Shown in pieces: positions 1 to 9,444 of a DNA stretch of 64,000 nucleotides (positions within the stretch are counted from its first letter, which is position 1; each line of letters begins with the position of its first letter). The position numbers and the translations under genes are program-made. The stretch comes from Mycobacteroides chelonae CCUG 47445 (GTDB lineage: Bacteria > Actinomycetota > Actinomycetes > Mycobacteriales > Mycobacteriaceae): assembly GCF_001632805.1 (NCBI RefSeq), contig NZ_CP007220.1:496001-560000 (forward strand), read 5' to 3'. The notes beneath the pieces are model-generated. The model was not told the origin of the DNA and ran no database searches. It worked only from the letters and a program-made list of their open reading frames with translations.

Positions 1-390
1 GCCCGGATTCTCTATCACGCCGCCCTGGCACACGGAAGCAACCACGTGGTGACGTTGGTGCTGGATGCGGTTGCGGCGCTGCGATCGGCGCTGTGGGGTC
101 AGGAACTGTTGGGACAGGAGATCATTGGTGATGGACCTGGCGGGTTACCCGAGCGGATGCTAGCGCCTTTGATCCGTGCCGCCGTCACCAACGCGCTGGA
201 CCGTGGGCAGTCGGCTCTGACAGGTCCGGTCGCGCGGGGAGACGGCGCTGCGATCGCACGCCACCTCGATGCACTGGCTGAAGCGGATCCGGCGCTGGCC
301 GAGGCATATCGCGCCGATGCTCGACGCACTGCACAGCGGGCGCACGCGCCCCAATCGGTTTTTGCCGCACTGGAACCCCGGACTAGGTAG
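1..390 (+). CDS. DUF2520/Rossmann-like protein, C-terminal part (5' end outside window)
   Basis: The frame is open from base 1 and ends at TAG 388-390, so the start lies upstream of the window. The visible ~129 residues are helical and alanine-rich, beginning ARILYHAALAHGSNHVV, which fits the helical DUF2520 domain of Rossmann-like/DUF2520 proteins such as M. tuberculosis Rv3603c. That gene also directly precedes panC. The N-terminal NAD(P)-binding half is not visible, and the family's reaction is not settled. The next gene, panC, starts about 10 bases downstream, so the two are probably co-transcribed. Assignment rests on sequence character plus synteny. Confidence 0.75.
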   Translation, partial: ARILYHAALAHGSNHVVTLVLDAVAALRSALWGQELLGQEIIGDGPGGLPERMLAPLIRAAVTNALDRGQSALTGPVARGDGAAIARHLDALAEADPALAEAYRADARRTAQRAHAPQSVFAALEPRTR

Positions 391-399
391 GGCTGCTTG

Positions 400-1344
400 A
401 TGACGAGTTTGTATGGGCCGAAGGGGCCGAAGGGCTACCTCAGTGGAGAACTGACCGTTCACCATGATCCCGACACGATGTATGACGTGTCGAAGGCATT
501 GCGGCATACCGGACGCCGGATCATGTTGGTACCGACCATGGGTGCGCTGCATGAGGGCCACCTGACGTTGGTTCGGCATGCCCGGAAAGTACCCGGCGCG
601 GTGGTCGTGGTGTCGATCTTCGTCAATCCCTTACAGTTCGGTGCCGGCGAGGATCTCGATGCTTACCCACGCACTCTGGAATCGGACGTCGAAAAGCTAC
701 GTGGCGAGGGCGTCGAGCTGGTGTTCGCTCCGAATGCGGAGGCGATGTATCCCCATGGGCAGCGCACCACCGTCCAGCCGGGACCGCTTGGTGCCGAACT
801 TGAGGGTGCATCGCGCCCAACGCATTTCGCGGGGATGCTGACAGTCGTGCTCAAGCTGCTGCAGATCGTGGCTCCCGACCAGGCGTACTTCGGTGAGAAG
901 GACTACCAGCAGCTGGTGCTGATCAGGCAGATGGTGGCCGATCTCAATCTCAAGACGCGCATCGTTCCGATACCGATTGTCCGTGAGGCGGACGGGCTGG
1001 CGATGTCCTCGCGGAATGTCTACCTGAGCGAGGAACACCGAGAGCAGGCCGGTGCGCTATCGGCCGCTCTACTTGCCGGGATCTACTCAGCCTCTGCCGG
1101 TTCGGAATCGGCACTGGACGCGGCGCGTGCGGTACTCGATGAGGTGCCGGCGATCGAGGTGGACTACCTGGAGGTGCGCGGCGCCGATCTGGGCCCCGCA
1201 CCAGCACAAGGACCCGGGCGCATGCTGGTGGCCGCCAAGCTGGGTACTACCCGGTTGCTGGACAACGTTCCCTTGGAATTGGGCAGCGGAATTGGCTCCT
1301 CTGGACCTGCGGACCCTGATCACGCACTGCCCTGGCGAAACTGA
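400..1344 (+). CDS. panC: Pantothenate synthetase (pantoate--beta-alanine ligase)
   Basis: This cytosolic enzyme makes pantothenate from pantoate and beta-alanine with ATP, through a pantoyl-adenylate. The 314-residue product carries the nucleotidyltransferase motif [10 protein letters not shown] near residue 46, the substrate segment [18 protein letters not shown], the loop FGEKDYQQL and a KMSKS-like MSSRN. Length and order match M. tuberculosis PanC. ATG 400 is preferred to the adjacent TTG 397. panD follows after 13 bases, and its beta-alanine product is PanC's substrate. The 3' end is a little divergent but intact. Confidence 0.97.
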   Translation: MTSLYGPKGPKGYLSGELTVHHDPDTMYDVSKALRHTGRRIMLVPTMGALHEGHLTLVRHARKVPGAVVVVSIFVNPLQFGAGEDLDAYPRTLESDVEKLRGEGVELVFAPNAEAMYPHGQRTTVQPGPLGAELEGASRPTHFAGMLTVVLKLLQIVAPDQAYFGEKDYQQLVLIRQMVADLNLKTRIVPIPIVREADGLAMSSRNVYLSEEHREQAGALSAALLAGIYSASAGSESALDAARAVLDEVPAIEVDYLEVRGADLGPAPAQGPGRMLVAAKLGTTRLLDNVPLELGSGIGSSGPADPDHALPWRN

Positions 1345-1357
1345 CTGGAGGACAATG

Positions 1358-1780
1358 ATGTTCCGCACGATGATGAAATCGAAGATCCATCGCGCCACCG
1401 TGACGCATGCCGATCTGCACTACGTTGGCTCGGTCACCATCGATCCCGATCTCATGGAGGCCGCCGACTTGCTGGAGGGCGAGCAGGTCACCATCGTCGA
1501 CATCGACAACGGTGCTCGGCTGGAGACGTACGCGATCACCGGCACGCGCGGCAGTGGCGTCATCGGGATCAATGGTGCCGCAGCACATCTGGTGCATCCG
1601 GGGGATCTGGTGATCATCATCGCCTACGGCGTGATGAGTGATGAGGAGGCGCGCGCCTTCACGCCGCGCGTGGTGTTCGTCGACTCGGATAACAAGCAGG
1701 TTGAGCTGGGTGAGCACTCTGGCGACCCGGCCTACGTACCCGAGAACTTCGGTCTGGTATCGCCCCGCGGTCTGGTGTAG
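1358..1780 (+). CDS. panD: Aspartate 1-decarboxylase precursor
   Basis: PanD decarboxylates aspartate to beta-alanine. It is made as a pro-enzyme that cleaves itself between Gly24 and Ser25 to give the pyruvoyl cofactor. With ATG 1358 as start, the YVGS site falls exactly at residues 22-25 and the protein begins [16 protein letters not shown], as in mycobacterial PanD. The ribosome site GGAGGA lies at 1347-1352. The 140-residue product keeps the [10 protein letters not shown] core. The C-terminal tail is slightly different from M. tuberculosis; in that species, tail changes are linked to pyrazinamide resistance. The gene sits tightly between panC and coaX. Confidence 0.96.
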   Translation: MFRTMMKSKIHRATVTHADLHYVGSVTIDPDLMEAADLLEGEQVTIVDIDNGARLETYAITGTRGSGVIGINGAAAHLVHPGDLVIIIAYGVMSDEEARAFTPRVVFVDSDNKQVELGEHSGDPAYVPENFGLVSPRGLV

Positions 1781-1782
1781 CC

Positions 1783-2598
1783 GTGCTGCTGGCCATCGAC
1801 GTACGTAACACCCACACCGTCCTCGGGCTGGTATCGGGCACCGGCGAGCACGCCAAGGTTGTTCAGCACTGGCGGATTCGCACGGAACCCGAGATCACCG
1901 CCGATGAGCTGGCCCTCACCATCGACGGACTGATCGGCGATGACAGCGAGACGCTGACCGGTGTCGCGGCACTGTCCACTGTGCCCTCTGTGCTGCACGA
2001 AATGCGGGGAATGTTCGATCAGTACTGGTCGGCTGTTCCGCAGGTCCTCATCGAGCCGGGCGTGCGTACGGGCCTGCCGCTGCTCGTCGACAACCCGAAA
2101 GAAGTCGGCGCCGACCGAATCGTGAATTGCCTTGCTGCGCATCATAGATTTGGTTCGGCATGCATCGTGGTCGACTTTGGATCCTCGATCTGTGTGGACG
2201 TGGTGTCGGCCAAGGGTGAATTCCTGGGAGGGGCCATCGCGCCGGGTGTGCAGGTGTCTTCCGATGCCGCAGCAGCCCGCAGTGCCGCCCTGCGACGGGT
2301 GGAGCTGACGCGGCCGCGTTCCGTTGTCGGCAAGAACACCGTCGAGTGCATGCAAGCGGGGGCGGTTTTCGGATTCGCCGGGCTGGTGGACGGACTTGTC
2401 GAGCGGGTGCGCCGGGATATCGAAGGCTTTGGCGGCGCAGGTGCCACGGTGGTGGCCACTGGCCACACGGCTCCGTTGATCCTTCCCGAGACGCACACCG
2501 TGGACCGCTACGAGGCGCACCTCACCCTCGACGGTTTGCGACTGGTGTACGAGCGCAACCGGGCTGACCAGCGCGGCAAGCCCCGCTCGGCGAAATAG
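1783..2598 (+). CDS. coaX: Type III pantothenate kinase
   Basis: This is the probable type III pantothenate kinase, which phosphorylates pantothenate, the first step from vitamin B5 to coenzyme A. The 271-residue ASKHA-fold protein starts [17 protein letters not shown], a variant of the DxGNT phosphate-binding motif with Arg in place of Gly. It also contains [13 protein letters not shown] near residue 127 and GGAIAPG. GTG 1783 follows the panD stop by two bases, so panC-panD-coaX looks like one operon. In M. tuberculosis CoaX appears dispensable or inactive beside CoaA, so activity here is unproven. Confidence 0.93.
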   Translation: MLLAIDVRNTHTVLGLVSGTGEHAKVVQHWRIRTEPEITADELALTIDGLIGDDSETLTGVAALSTVPSVLHEMRGMFDQYWSAVPQVLIEPGVRTGLPLLVDNPKEVGADRIVNCLAAHHRFGSACIVVDFGSSICVDVVSAKGEFLGGAIAPGVQVSSDAAAARSAALRRVELTRPRSVVGKNTVECMQAGAVFGFAGLVDGLVERVRRDIEGFGGAGATVVATGHTAPLILPETHTVDRYEAHLTLDGLRLVYERNRADQRGKPRSAK

Positions 2599-2662
2599 AA
2601 TTTTCAGACGCCAGAATCGGCGAAACAGTCTCGGCGAAGCACTACCGCTAAGCTGCCGAGAC

Positions 2663-4165
2663 GTGACTGATCCTGACGCGCAGACCAGCTTGCCGGAACA
2701 ATTTCGCATCCGGCAGGCCAAGCGCGAGAAGCTGCTCGCCGAGGGCATTCAACCGTATCCGGTGGAGGTACCCCGAACCCACAGCCTCAAGCAGGTTCGC
2801 GATGCGTACGTGGACCTGCAGACGGACACCAGCACGGGTGATCAGGTGGGTGTGTCGGGTCGTGTCATTTTCTCCCGTAACACCGGCAAGCTGTGTTTTG
2901 CGACGCTGCAGGAGGGTGACGGCACCTCATTGCAGGTAATGATCAGCCTCGCCGGCGTCGGCGAGCAGTCCCTGGCTGACTGGAAAACCGATGTGGACCT
3001 CGGCGACATTGTGTTCGTGCAGGGCGAGGTCATCAGCTCACGCCGAGGCGAACTGAGCGTCCTGGCGGACAGCTGGCAGATGGCTTCCAAGTCATTGCGC
3101 CCGCTTCCCGTTGCTCACAAGGAGATGTCCGAAGAGACCAGAGTGCGCCAGCGATATGTGGACCTCATCGTGCGGCCCGAGGCGCGCCAGATTGCGCGGC
3201 AGCGTGTCGCGGTGATGCGCGCCGTTCGTGATGCTCTGCACCGACGGGGATTCCTGGAGTTGGAGACGCCGATCCTGCAGACCCTCGCCGGAGGTGCTGC
3301 GGCCCGACCGTTCATTACGCATTCCAACGCGCTCGATATCGACCTGTATCTGCGTATTGCACCGGAACTTTTCCTGAAAAGGGCGCTCGTCGGCGGCTTC
3401 GACAAGATTTTCGAGCTCAACAGAGTTTTTCGAAATGAAGGGTCAGATTCGACGCATTCTCCCGAATTCGTGATGCTGGAAACATATGAGACGTACGGCA
3501 CATACGACACCGCTGCAACAATGATCCGCGAGCTCATACAGGAGGTAGCGGACGACGCAATGGGAACCAGGCAGGTGGCGTTGCCCGACGGGTCGACCTA
3601 CGACTTGGACGGTGAGTGGGCGACGATGGAAATGTATCCGTCGTTGTCGGAAGCTCTTGGCGAGGAGATCACGCCTGATACACCGATTGCCACGCTATGG
3701 AAGATCGCCGAGCGAGTGGGCGCAGAGATTCCCACCGATCGCGGCTACGGCCACGGAAAACTCATCGAAGAACTGTGGGAGCACCAGGTCGGTGACAAAA
3801 TGTACACACCGACGTTTGTCAGAGATTTCCCAGTTGAGACGTCTCCACTGACTCGTCAGCACCGAAGCATCTCCGGCGTGACCGAGAAGTGGGATTTGTA
3901 TGTTCGGGGCTTCGAATTGGCAACGGGATACTCGGAGTTGATCGATCCGGTGATTCAGCGTGAAAGGTTCGTTGACCAGGCTCGTTTGGCCGCGGCTGGT
4001 GATGATGAGGCGATGAGCCTCGATGAGGATTTCCTCAGTGCGATGGAACACGCAATGCCGCCGGCGGCGGGAACCGGCATGGGTATCGACCGGTTGTTGA
4101 TGGCGCTTACCGGACTGGGAATTCGCGAGACGATCCTGTTTCCGATCGTCCGACCTACGCTTTGA
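2663..4165 (+). CDS. lysS: Lysyl-tRNA synthetase, class II
   Basis: LysS charges tRNA-Lys. The 500-residue protein has an N-terminal OB-fold anticodon domain (about residues 60-150) and a class II catalytic domain. Motif 1 begins RQRYVDLI, motif 2 includes [14 protein letters not shown], and motif 3 is [15 protein letters not shown] near the C-terminus. Several stretches, such as [13 protein letters not shown] and GGAAARPF, differ somewhat from the commonest bacterial forms, but all three motifs are intact. GTG 2663 is the start chosen, about 65 bases after coaX. It is the main housekeeping lysS at the syntenic M. tuberculosis Rv3598c position. Confidence 0.95.
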   Translation: MTDPDAQTSLPEQFRIRQAKREKLLAEGIQPYPVEVPRTHSLKQVRDAYVDLQTDTSTGDQVGVSGRVIFSRNTGKLCFATLQEGDGTSLQVMISLAGVGEQSLADWKTDVDLGDIVFVQGEVISSRRGELSVLADSWQMASKSLRPLPVAHKEMSEETRVRQRYVDLIVRPEARQIARQRVAVMRAVRDALHRRGFLELETPILQTLAGGAAARPFITHSNALDIDLYLRIAPELFLKRALVGGFDKIFELNRVFRNEGSDSTHSPEFVMLETYETYGTYDTAATMIRELIQEVADDAMGTRQVALPDGSTYDLDGEWATMEMYPSLSEALGEEITPDTPIATLWKIAERVGAEIPTDRGYGHGKLIEELWEHQVGDKMYTPTFVRDFPVETSPLTRQHRSISGVTEKWDLYVRGFELATGYSELIDPVIQRERFVDQARLAAAGDDEAMSLDEDFLSAMEHAMPPAAGTGMGIDRLLMALTGLGIRETILFPIVRPTL

Positions 4166-4194
4166 TCTACACGTTCGAATTTTTGTCTCGCTTT

Positions 4195-4214
4195 TCAACT
4201 ATGAGTCAACTATG
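4195..4214. repeat. Two 9-base direct repeats with 11-base period upstream of lsr2
   Basis: TCAACTATG occurs at 4195-4203 and again at 4206-4214, separated by AG. The spacing is one helical turn. The pair lies about 130 bases before the lsr2 start, in the only non-coding stretch between lysS and lsr2. It could be an operator or part of an AT-rich promoter patch; function is inference. Confidence 0.4.
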
Positions 4215-4339
4215 CGTGTAGTGAATCGCTTGCCTTGAGTGGAACGCGCGCAGCCTTGCGCGTATGTTGAACTTTGCGGCAATCCGTGGCATGTTTGAAG
4301 TGGACCAACGGGGGTTCCGCATTTGGAAGGACAAAGGGA

Positions 4340-4684
4340 ATGGCTAAGAAGGTCACGGTTACGCTTGTCGATGACGTCGATGGCGAGGCGCCAGCCGATG
4401 AGACCGTTGAATTCGGTATTGACGGCGTGACTTACGAGATCGACCTTTCTTCTAAGAATGCAGAGAAGCTGCGTAATCAGCTCACCACTTGGGTCGAGCA
4501 TGCTCGTCGCGTCAGTGGGCGCCGTCGTGGCCGGGGGAGTTCAGGGTCGGGTCGCGGGCGCGCGAGCATCGATCGTGAGCAGAGCGCCGCGATCCGTGAG
4601 TGGGCACGCAAGAACGGCCACAATGTGTCCTCGCGTGGCCGCATTCCCGCCGAAGTTGTCGACGCGTTCAACGCTGCCAACTAA
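4340..4684 (+). CDS. lsr2: Nucleoid-associated protein Lsr2
   Basis: Lsr2 is the H-NS-like protein of actinobacteria. It binds AT-rich DNA, bridges it and silences genes; in M. abscessus loss of function accompanies the smooth-to-rough switch or altered virulence. The 114-residue product has the N-terminal oligomerisation domain starting [12 protein letters not shown], a flexible Arg/Gly/Ser linker near residue 60-75, and a C-terminal DNA-binding domain ending with the minor-groove RGR in [13 protein letters not shown] 4340 follows GGAAGGACAAAGGG, a good ribosome site. Longer in-frame starts upstream are ignored because homologues start at MAKK. Confidence 0.97.
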   Translation: MAKKVTVTLVDDVDGEAPADETVEFGIDGVTYEIDLSSKNAEKLRNQLTTWVEHARRVSGRRRGRGSSGSGRGRASIDREQSAAIREWARKNGHNVSSRGRIPAEVVDAFNAAN

Positions 4685-4716
4685 GACTCCCAACTAAGAC
4701 GACTCCCAACTAAGAC
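4677..4716. repeat. Three direct copies of CCAACTAAGAC at the lsr2 stop
   Basis: CCAACTAAGAC occurs at 4677-4687, 4690-4700 and 4706-4716. The first copy contains the TAA stop of lsr2 (4682-4684), and the others lie just downstream with periods of 13 and 16 bases. The pattern looks like slippage or local duplication and leaves the protein unchanged. Confidence 0.7.
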
Positions 4717-5062
4717 TCCCTCCTAAAACCCGTCGACTTGCGGGTCCCCCGGGAATTTCGCTTACGGCGAAGTCGGATCAAAATCGGAAACGTTTTCACC
4801 GCATCTGGCGTTGTTCGGTTGCCTAACAAGCACCGCCGGGTGCGGTGATTCGCATTTTTGGGGACGGTTCCTCCGGGTTCCGGTGGGCTCCGCTGAGCAC
4901 TCAGGAGCCATCTCCAGGTATGCGAGCACCGCGCCGATTACGGCCGACCACTAGAGTGGCGATTAGGTCCTAGTGCCAGCGGGGATGAGCCGTTTGGGGG
5001 AAACCCCGAGCGGCGCGACGAACCGCTTGCGCAAAGGCCGGACGAGGAAGCGAGGGAGACCG
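4717..5062. other. Non-coding clpC1 upstream region
   Basis: About 345 bases without a gene. It holds the ClgR-type box described separately at 4755-4772, a GC-rich stretch, and presumably the clpC1 promoter. An in-frame extension of clpC1 to 4973 exists, but it has no family resemblance and is taken as leader. No other structure was convincing. Confidence 0.6.
4755..4772. promoter_or_regulatory. ClgR-type operator upstream of clpC1
   Basis: ATTTCGCTTACGGCGAAG matches, at every position, the ClgR consensus WNNWCGCYNANRGCGWWS as I recall it from Corynebacterium. The core is CGCT-TACG-GCGA. ClgR activates clp protease genes in actinobacteria, including clpC and clpP1P2, and this box lies about 290 bases before clpC1. 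The sequence match is direct; the binding protein and its role here are inference. Confidence 0.6.
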
Positions 5063-7597
5063 ATGTTCGAGAGATTCACTGACCGCGCAAGGCGGGTGGT
5101 CGTGCTGGCCCAAGAAGAGGCCCGCATGCTCAATCACAACTACATCGGCACCGAGCACATCCTGCTGGGTCTGATTCACGAGGGCGAGGGCGTCGCCGCC
5201 AAGTCGCTGGAGTCGCTGGGTATTTCCCTGGAGGGGGTGCGCAGCCAGGTTGAGGAAATCATCGGCCAGGGGCAGCAGGCACCGTCCGGGCACATTCCCT
5301 TCACTCCGCGCGCCAAGAAGGTGCTGGAACTGAGCCTGCGCGAGGCGCTGCAGCTCGGCCACAACTACATCGGCACCGAGCACATCCTGCTGGGCCTCAT
5401 CCGTGAAGGTGAAGGCGTCGCGGCTCAGGTGCTCGTCAAGCTGGGTGCCGAGCTGACCCGGGTGCGTCAGCAGGTCATCCAGTTACTGAGTGGTTACCAG
5501 GGCAAGGAGACCACCGAATCCGGTACCGGTGGCCGCGGTGGCGAGGCTGGAACTCCGTCGACCTCCCTGGTTCTCGACCAGTTCGGCCGCAACCTGACCG
5601 CTGCCGCCATGGAAGGCAAGCTTGACCCGGTCATCGGCCGGGAAAAGGAAATCGAGCGGGTCATGCAGGTGCTGAGCCGACGCACCAAGAACAACCCGGT
5701 GCTGATCGGCGAGCCCGGTGTCGGCAAGACCGCCGTTGTCGAGGGTCTGGCTCAGGCCATCGTGCACGGTGAGGTTCCCGAGACGCTGAAGAACAAGCAG
5801 CTGTACACCCTGGACCTGGGGTCCCTGGTGGCCGGCAGCCGCTATCGCGGTGACTTCGAGGAACGCCTCAAGAAGGTGCTCAAGGAGATCAACACCCGCG
5901 GCGACATCATCCTGTTCATCGACGAGCTGCACACGCTGGTCGGTGCGGGCGCGGCCGAGGGCGCGATCGACGCGGCCTCCATCCTCAAGCCCAAGCTGGC
6001 CCGCGGCGAGCTGCAGACGATCGGTGCGACCACCCTCGACGAGTACCGCAAGTACATCGAGAAGGACGCCGCCCTGGAGCGCCGCTTCCAGCCGGTGCAG
6101 GTGGGTGAGCCGACCGTCGAGCACACCATCGAGATCCTCAAGGGTCTGCGCGACCGCTATGAGGCGCACCACCGGGTGTCCATCACCGATGGCGCGCTGG
6201 TCGCGGCGGCCACTCTGGCCGACCGGTACATCAACGACCGGTTCTTGCCGGACAAGGCCATCGACCTGATCGACGAGGCCGGTGCCCGCATGCGCATCCG
6301 CCGGATGACTGCTCCACCAGACCTGCGCGAGTTCGACGAGAAGATCGCCGATGCGCGCCGGGAGAAGGAGTCGGCCATCGACGCCCAGGACTTCGAGAAG
6401 GCCGCGCGCCTGCGCGACTCCGAGAAGCAACTGGTCGCGCAGCGCGCAGATCGCGAAAAGCAGTGGCGTTCAGGTGATCTGGATGTTGTGGCCGAGGTCG
6501 ATGACGAGCAGATCGCCGAGGTGCTGGGTAACTGGACCGGTATCCCCGTGTTCAAGCTGACCGAGGAGGAAACCACTCGGCTGCTACGCATGGAGGACGA
6601 ACTGCACAAGCGGATCATCGGCCAGGAAGACGCCGTCAAGGCCGTCTCGAAGGCGATCCGCCGTACGCGTGCCGGTCTGAAGGACCCGCGGCGTCCCTCG
6701 GGTTCGTTCATCTTCGCCGGGCCGTCCGGTGTCGGTAAGACCGAACTGTCCAAGGCATTGGCCAACTTCCTGTTCGGCGACGACGACGCGCTCATCCAGA
6801 TCGACATGGGCGAGTTCCACGACCGCTTCACCGCTTCACGGCTTTTCGGTGCTCCTCCGGGATACGTCGGATACGAGGAGGGCGGACAGCTCACCGAGAA
6901 GGTGCGTCGCAAGCCGTTCAGCGTCGTGCTGTTCGACGAGATCGAGAAGGCGCACCAGGAGATCTACAACACCCTGTTGCAGGTCCTCGAGGACGGACGT
7001 CTCACCGACGGCCAGGGTCGCACAGTCGATTTCAAGAACACTGTGCTGATCTTCACCTCAAACCTGGGCACTTCGGACATCTCGAAGGCCGTGGGCCTCG
7101 GGTTCTCCGAGGGCGGCAGCGGCTCGAACTACGAGCGGATGAAGCAGAAGGTTCACGACGAGCTCAAGAAGCACTTCCGGCCCGAGTTCCTCAACCGCAT
7201 CGACGACATCATCGTCTTCGAGCAGCTGACGCAGGAACAGATCATCGAGATGGTCGACCTGATGATCGGACGGGTGGGCAAGCAGCTCAAGACCAAGGAC
7301 ATGGCCATGGAACTCACCGACCAGGCCAAGGCGCTTCTTGCCAAGCGCGGATTCGATCCGGTGTTGGGTGCGCGGCCGCTGCGTCGGACCATCCAGCGAG
7401 AGATCGAGGACGCGCTGTCGGAGAAGATTCTCTTCAACGAGGTGGGGCCGGGCGAGCTGGTCACCGTCGACGTCGAGGGTTGGGATGGCGAAGGCACCGG
7501 CGAGGATGCGAAGTTCACGTTCGTCGGACGTCCGAAGCCTGCATTGGTCACCGGCGAGGAGCCTGCTGCCGACCTGGCAGCCTCCGCCTCGGAGTAG
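5063..7597 (+). CDS. clpC1: ATP-dependent Clp protease ATP-binding subunit ClpC1
   Basis: ClpC1 is the essential AAA+ unfoldase that feeds proteins to ClpP1P2. The 844-residue protein has two N-terminal Clp repeats (about 1-145) bearing [13 protein letters not shown] twice, AAA1 with Walker A GEPGVGKT at ~215 and Walker B ILFIDEL at ~282, and a UVR-type middle segment around [10 protein letters not shown] (~443). AAA2 follows, with Walker A GPSGVGKT at ~553 and [10 protein letters not shown] at ~622. ATG 5063 gives the standard [11 protein letters not shown] start after a GAGGGAGA site. The N-terminal domain is the known target of cyclomarin, ecumicin and rufomycin. A hairpin terminator follows. 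Confidence 0.98.
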   Translation: MFERFTDRARRVVVLAQEEARMLNHNYIGTEHILLGLIHEGEGVAAKSLESLGISLEGVRSQVEEIIGQGQQAPSGHIPFTPRAKKVLELSLREALQLGHNYIGTEHILLGLIREGEGVAAQVLVKLGAELTRVRQQVIQLLSGYQGKETTESGTGGRGGEAGTPSTSLVLDQFGRNLTAAAMEGKLDPVIGREKEIERVMQVLSRRTKNNPVLIGEPGVGKTAVVEGLAQAIVHGEVPETLKNKQLYTLDLGSLVAGSRYRGDFEERLKKVLKEINTRGDIILFIDELHTLVGAGAAEGAIDAASILKPKLARGELQTIGATTLDEYRKYIEKDAALERRFQPVQVGEPTVEHTIEILKGLRDRYEAHHRVSITDGALVAAATLADRYINDRFLPDKAIDLIDEAGARMRIRRMTAPPDLREFDEKIADARREKESAIDAQDFEKAARLRDSEKQLVAQRADREKQWRSGDLDVVAEVDDEQIAEVLGNWTGIPVFKLTEEETTRLLRMEDELHKRIIGQEDAVKAVSKAIRRTRAGLKDPRRPSGSFIFAGPSGVGKTELSKALANFLFGDDDALIQIDMGEFHDRFTASRLFGAPPGYVGYEEGGQLTEKVRRKPFSVVLFDEIEKAHQEIYNTLLQVLEDGRLTDGQGRTVDFKNTVLIFTSNLGTSDISKAVGLGFSEGGSGSNYERMKQKVHDELKKHFRPEFLNRIDDIIVFEQLTQEQIIEMVDLMIGRVGKQLKTKDMAMELTDQAKALLAKRGFDPVLGARPLRRTIQREIEDALSEKILFNEVGPGELVTVDVEGWDGEGTGEDAKFTFVGRPKPALVTGEEPAADLAASASE

Positions 7598-7608
7598 GCA
7601 GTTCTGTT

Positions 7609-7649
7609 CGAGCGCCCGGTTGTCGCGTTACGCGGCGGCCGGGCGTTCG
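7609..7649 (+). terminator. Stem-loop after clpC1
   Basis: CGAGCGCCCGGTTGTCGCG (7609-7627) pairs with CGCGGCGGCCGGGCGTTCG (7631-7649) around TTA, with a few G-U pairs. It starts 12 bases after the clpC1 stop and is followed only by a weak T stretch. It also precedes the 3' end of the minus-strand ABC operon, so it may act in both directions. Confidence 0.55.
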
Positions 7650-7669
7650 GCGTTTCTGGCTAAGTCTCC

Positions 7670-8662
7670 TCAAAAACCCTTGTCGCGCAGATAGTTCGCA
7701 AGGGTGACGATGGCGTCCGGGTTACGCGGTCCCTCGACCAGCGCGGCGTATGGCAGCACGAGGAAGTTCCCGTCGCGGACCGCTTGGGTGTGCTTCATGA
7801 GGGGCTGCGCCTTGAGCAGGTTGATTTTTGCGTTCGCGGTGTTGTTGGGGCCCACCCCGTAATCGCAGATGATGATCACCTGCGGATCGTGCTGGGCGGC
7901 AGTCTCCCAGGCGGAGGTGGTCCAGCTGTCATCGAGATCTGCGAAGACGTTGCGTCCACCGGCCTTCTCGATGATCTGTTGTGGCGCGGCATTCTTGCCG
8001 GAGGTGAAGGGTTCGGCCTCACCGCTGTCATACAGAAAGACGCGTGCGGGTGGCCGGCCGTGCGGAACACGTGACTGCACGTCATCGATGGTCTTGCGGT
8101 AGTTGGCGATCAGTGATGCCGCGCGGTCCTGTACCCCAAAGATGACCCCCAGATTGGTCAGGTCTTCATAGAGGGCATCGAGGGGTGGCTTGATACCGCG
8201 CCGCACGGTTCCGGGCTGACGGCATGCCTCGGTCAACTGATAGGGGACCGACCCGATGGAGCGCACCCAATCGGGGGTGAGCCCGGAGGTTTCGTTGAAT
8301 CCGTAGCTCCACCCGGCGAACACCAGGTCGGGGCGCGCGGCTTGCACGGCTTCACGGGTGAATCCCTGGCCTAGATTGGTGGTGGACTCGAACTGCGCCT
8401 TCCATGGCGAGCTTTCGACGTCCCGGTCCTGTCCGGCGTCGATGAAGTAGCCGGCCATCCGGTCCTGCAGGCCGAGCGCGAACAAGAGTTCGGTGACCCC
8501 GGTGTCATTACTGATCGCCCGGGTAATCGGCACCGAAACATCCAGTGGTGCACCGCAATTTTCGACAGCCACCCGTGCCGTTCCGGGGCTTTGGGCCTCG
8601 ATGGTCGCGCAGCTGGCCGATAGTAGCGACATCGCGACCGCCAAACCGGTGAGTGCCTTCAT
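7670..8662 (-). CDS. Substrate-binding lipoprotein of a corrinoid/metallophore ABC importer (BtuF/FecB fold)
   Basis: This is the extracellular binding protein of an ABC importer. The 330-residue product starts MKALTGLAVAMSLLSASCATI, a lipoprotein signal with lipobox SASC, followed by a periplasmic-binding domain of the TroA/BtuF type (VTELLFALGLQDRMAGYF, AARPDLVFAGWSY). Its ATG overlaps the stop of the ATPase gene by four bases (ATGA), showing coupling. The operon's cobalamin riboswitch argues for a corrinoid or cobinamide ligand, although FecB-type siderophore binders have the same fold. An upstream extension to 8740 is rejected because it hides the signal peptide. Confidence 0.85.
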   Translation of the reverse strand: MKALTGLAVAMSLLSASCATIEAQSPGTARVAVENCGAPLDVSVPITRAISNDTGVTELLFALGLQDRMAGYFIDAGQDRDVESSPWKAQFESTTNLGQGFTREAVQAARPDLVFAGWSYGFNETSGLTPDWVRSIGSVPYQLTEACRQPGTVRRGIKPPLDALYEDLTNLGVIFGVQDRAASLIANYRKTIDDVQSRVPHGRPPARVFLYDSGEAEPFTSGKNAAPQQIIEKAGGRNVFADLDDSWTTSAWETAAQHDPQVIIICDYGVGPNNTANAKINLLKAQPLMKHTQAVRDGNFLVLPYAALVEGPRNPDAIVTLANYLRDKGF

Positions 8663-9444
8663 TCCTTGTCCTGCCTCTCTGGCTGAGCATCGAAGATGAT
8701 CTGTGGGACGCCGCTTCGTGGATGGGCGATGACGTGGCAACCGATGCCGAACCAGCGGCCGATGGACTCGGTGGTAATGACCTGGTCGGGTGATCCCGAC
8801 AGCACCACTTGTCCCTTGGCCATGATGTGGATCGTGTCGCAGTACTGTGCCGCGAGATTGAGATCGTGTAGTGCGGCGATGACGGTAATCCCCAGTGTCC
8901 GAGCCGAACTGAGTATCGAGTATTGATGGCGCACGTCCAGATGATTCGTTGGCTCGTCCAGCACCAGGACGCGTGGCTGTTGCGCGAGAGCGCGGGCTAT
9001 GAGAACTCGCTGACGTTCCCCGCCCGAGAGGGAACTGAACTTGCGGTGGGCGAGTGCCGTCACGTCCGCCGTCTCTGTGGCCTCCGCGCAGATGCGTCGG
9101 TCCAGTTCGGAGGTGCCGCGCAAGGAGGTGCCGTGCGGTAACCGACCGGTGGCGATGACTTCGGCGGACGTGAAATCGAAGTCCAAGGACATGTCCTGGG
9201 TGAGTGCCGCCACCTGACGAGCGTTCTCCCGCATGCTGATTGCCCGCACCGACACGCCACTGACCGTGACGTCACCGGTGGCCGGAGCAAGGGCGCGATA
9301 GAGGCAGCGCAGGGTCGTCGACTTACCACTGCCGTTGGGGCCGACAATGCCGACGAACCCACCGGCCCCGACCTCGAGGTCAATGTCGGAAACGATCCGA
9401 GTACCCCCGATATCGACCGACACATTCCGGTAGGTGACGTCCAT
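8659..9444 (-). CDS. ABC transporter ATP-binding protein (BtuD/FecE type)
   Basis: This cytosolic ATPase drives the importer encoded with it. The 261-residue protein has Walker A GPNGSGKS at ~35, the signature LSGGERQRV at ~137, Walker B VLVLDEPTNHLD and an H-loop in ALHDLNLA. Those last two are typical of the iron-siderophore/B12 branch. The start ATG 9444 overlaps the permease stop by four bases (ATGA), and its own stop overlaps the binding-protein start the same way. Substrate is inferred from the riboswitch; sequence alone does not separate B12 from siderophore ATPases. Confidence 0.9.
   Translation of the reverse strand: MDVTYRNVSVDIGGTRIVSDIDLEVGAGGFVGIVGPNGSGKSTTLRCLYRALAPATGDVTVSGVSVRAISMRENARQVAALTQDMSLDFDFTSAEVIATGRLPHGTSLRGTSELDRRICAEATETADVTALAHRKFSSLSGGERQRVLIARALAQQPRVLVLDEPTNHLDVRHQYSILSSARTLGITVIAALHDLNLAAQYCDTIHIMAKGQVVLSGSPDQVITTESIGRWFGIGCHVIAHPRSGVPQIIFDAQPERQDKE

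Noticed and set aside
5483..6430. 315-residue minus-strand ORF opposite clpC1
   Set aside because: Shadow of the conserved AAA1 region; no ribosome site or family resemblance.
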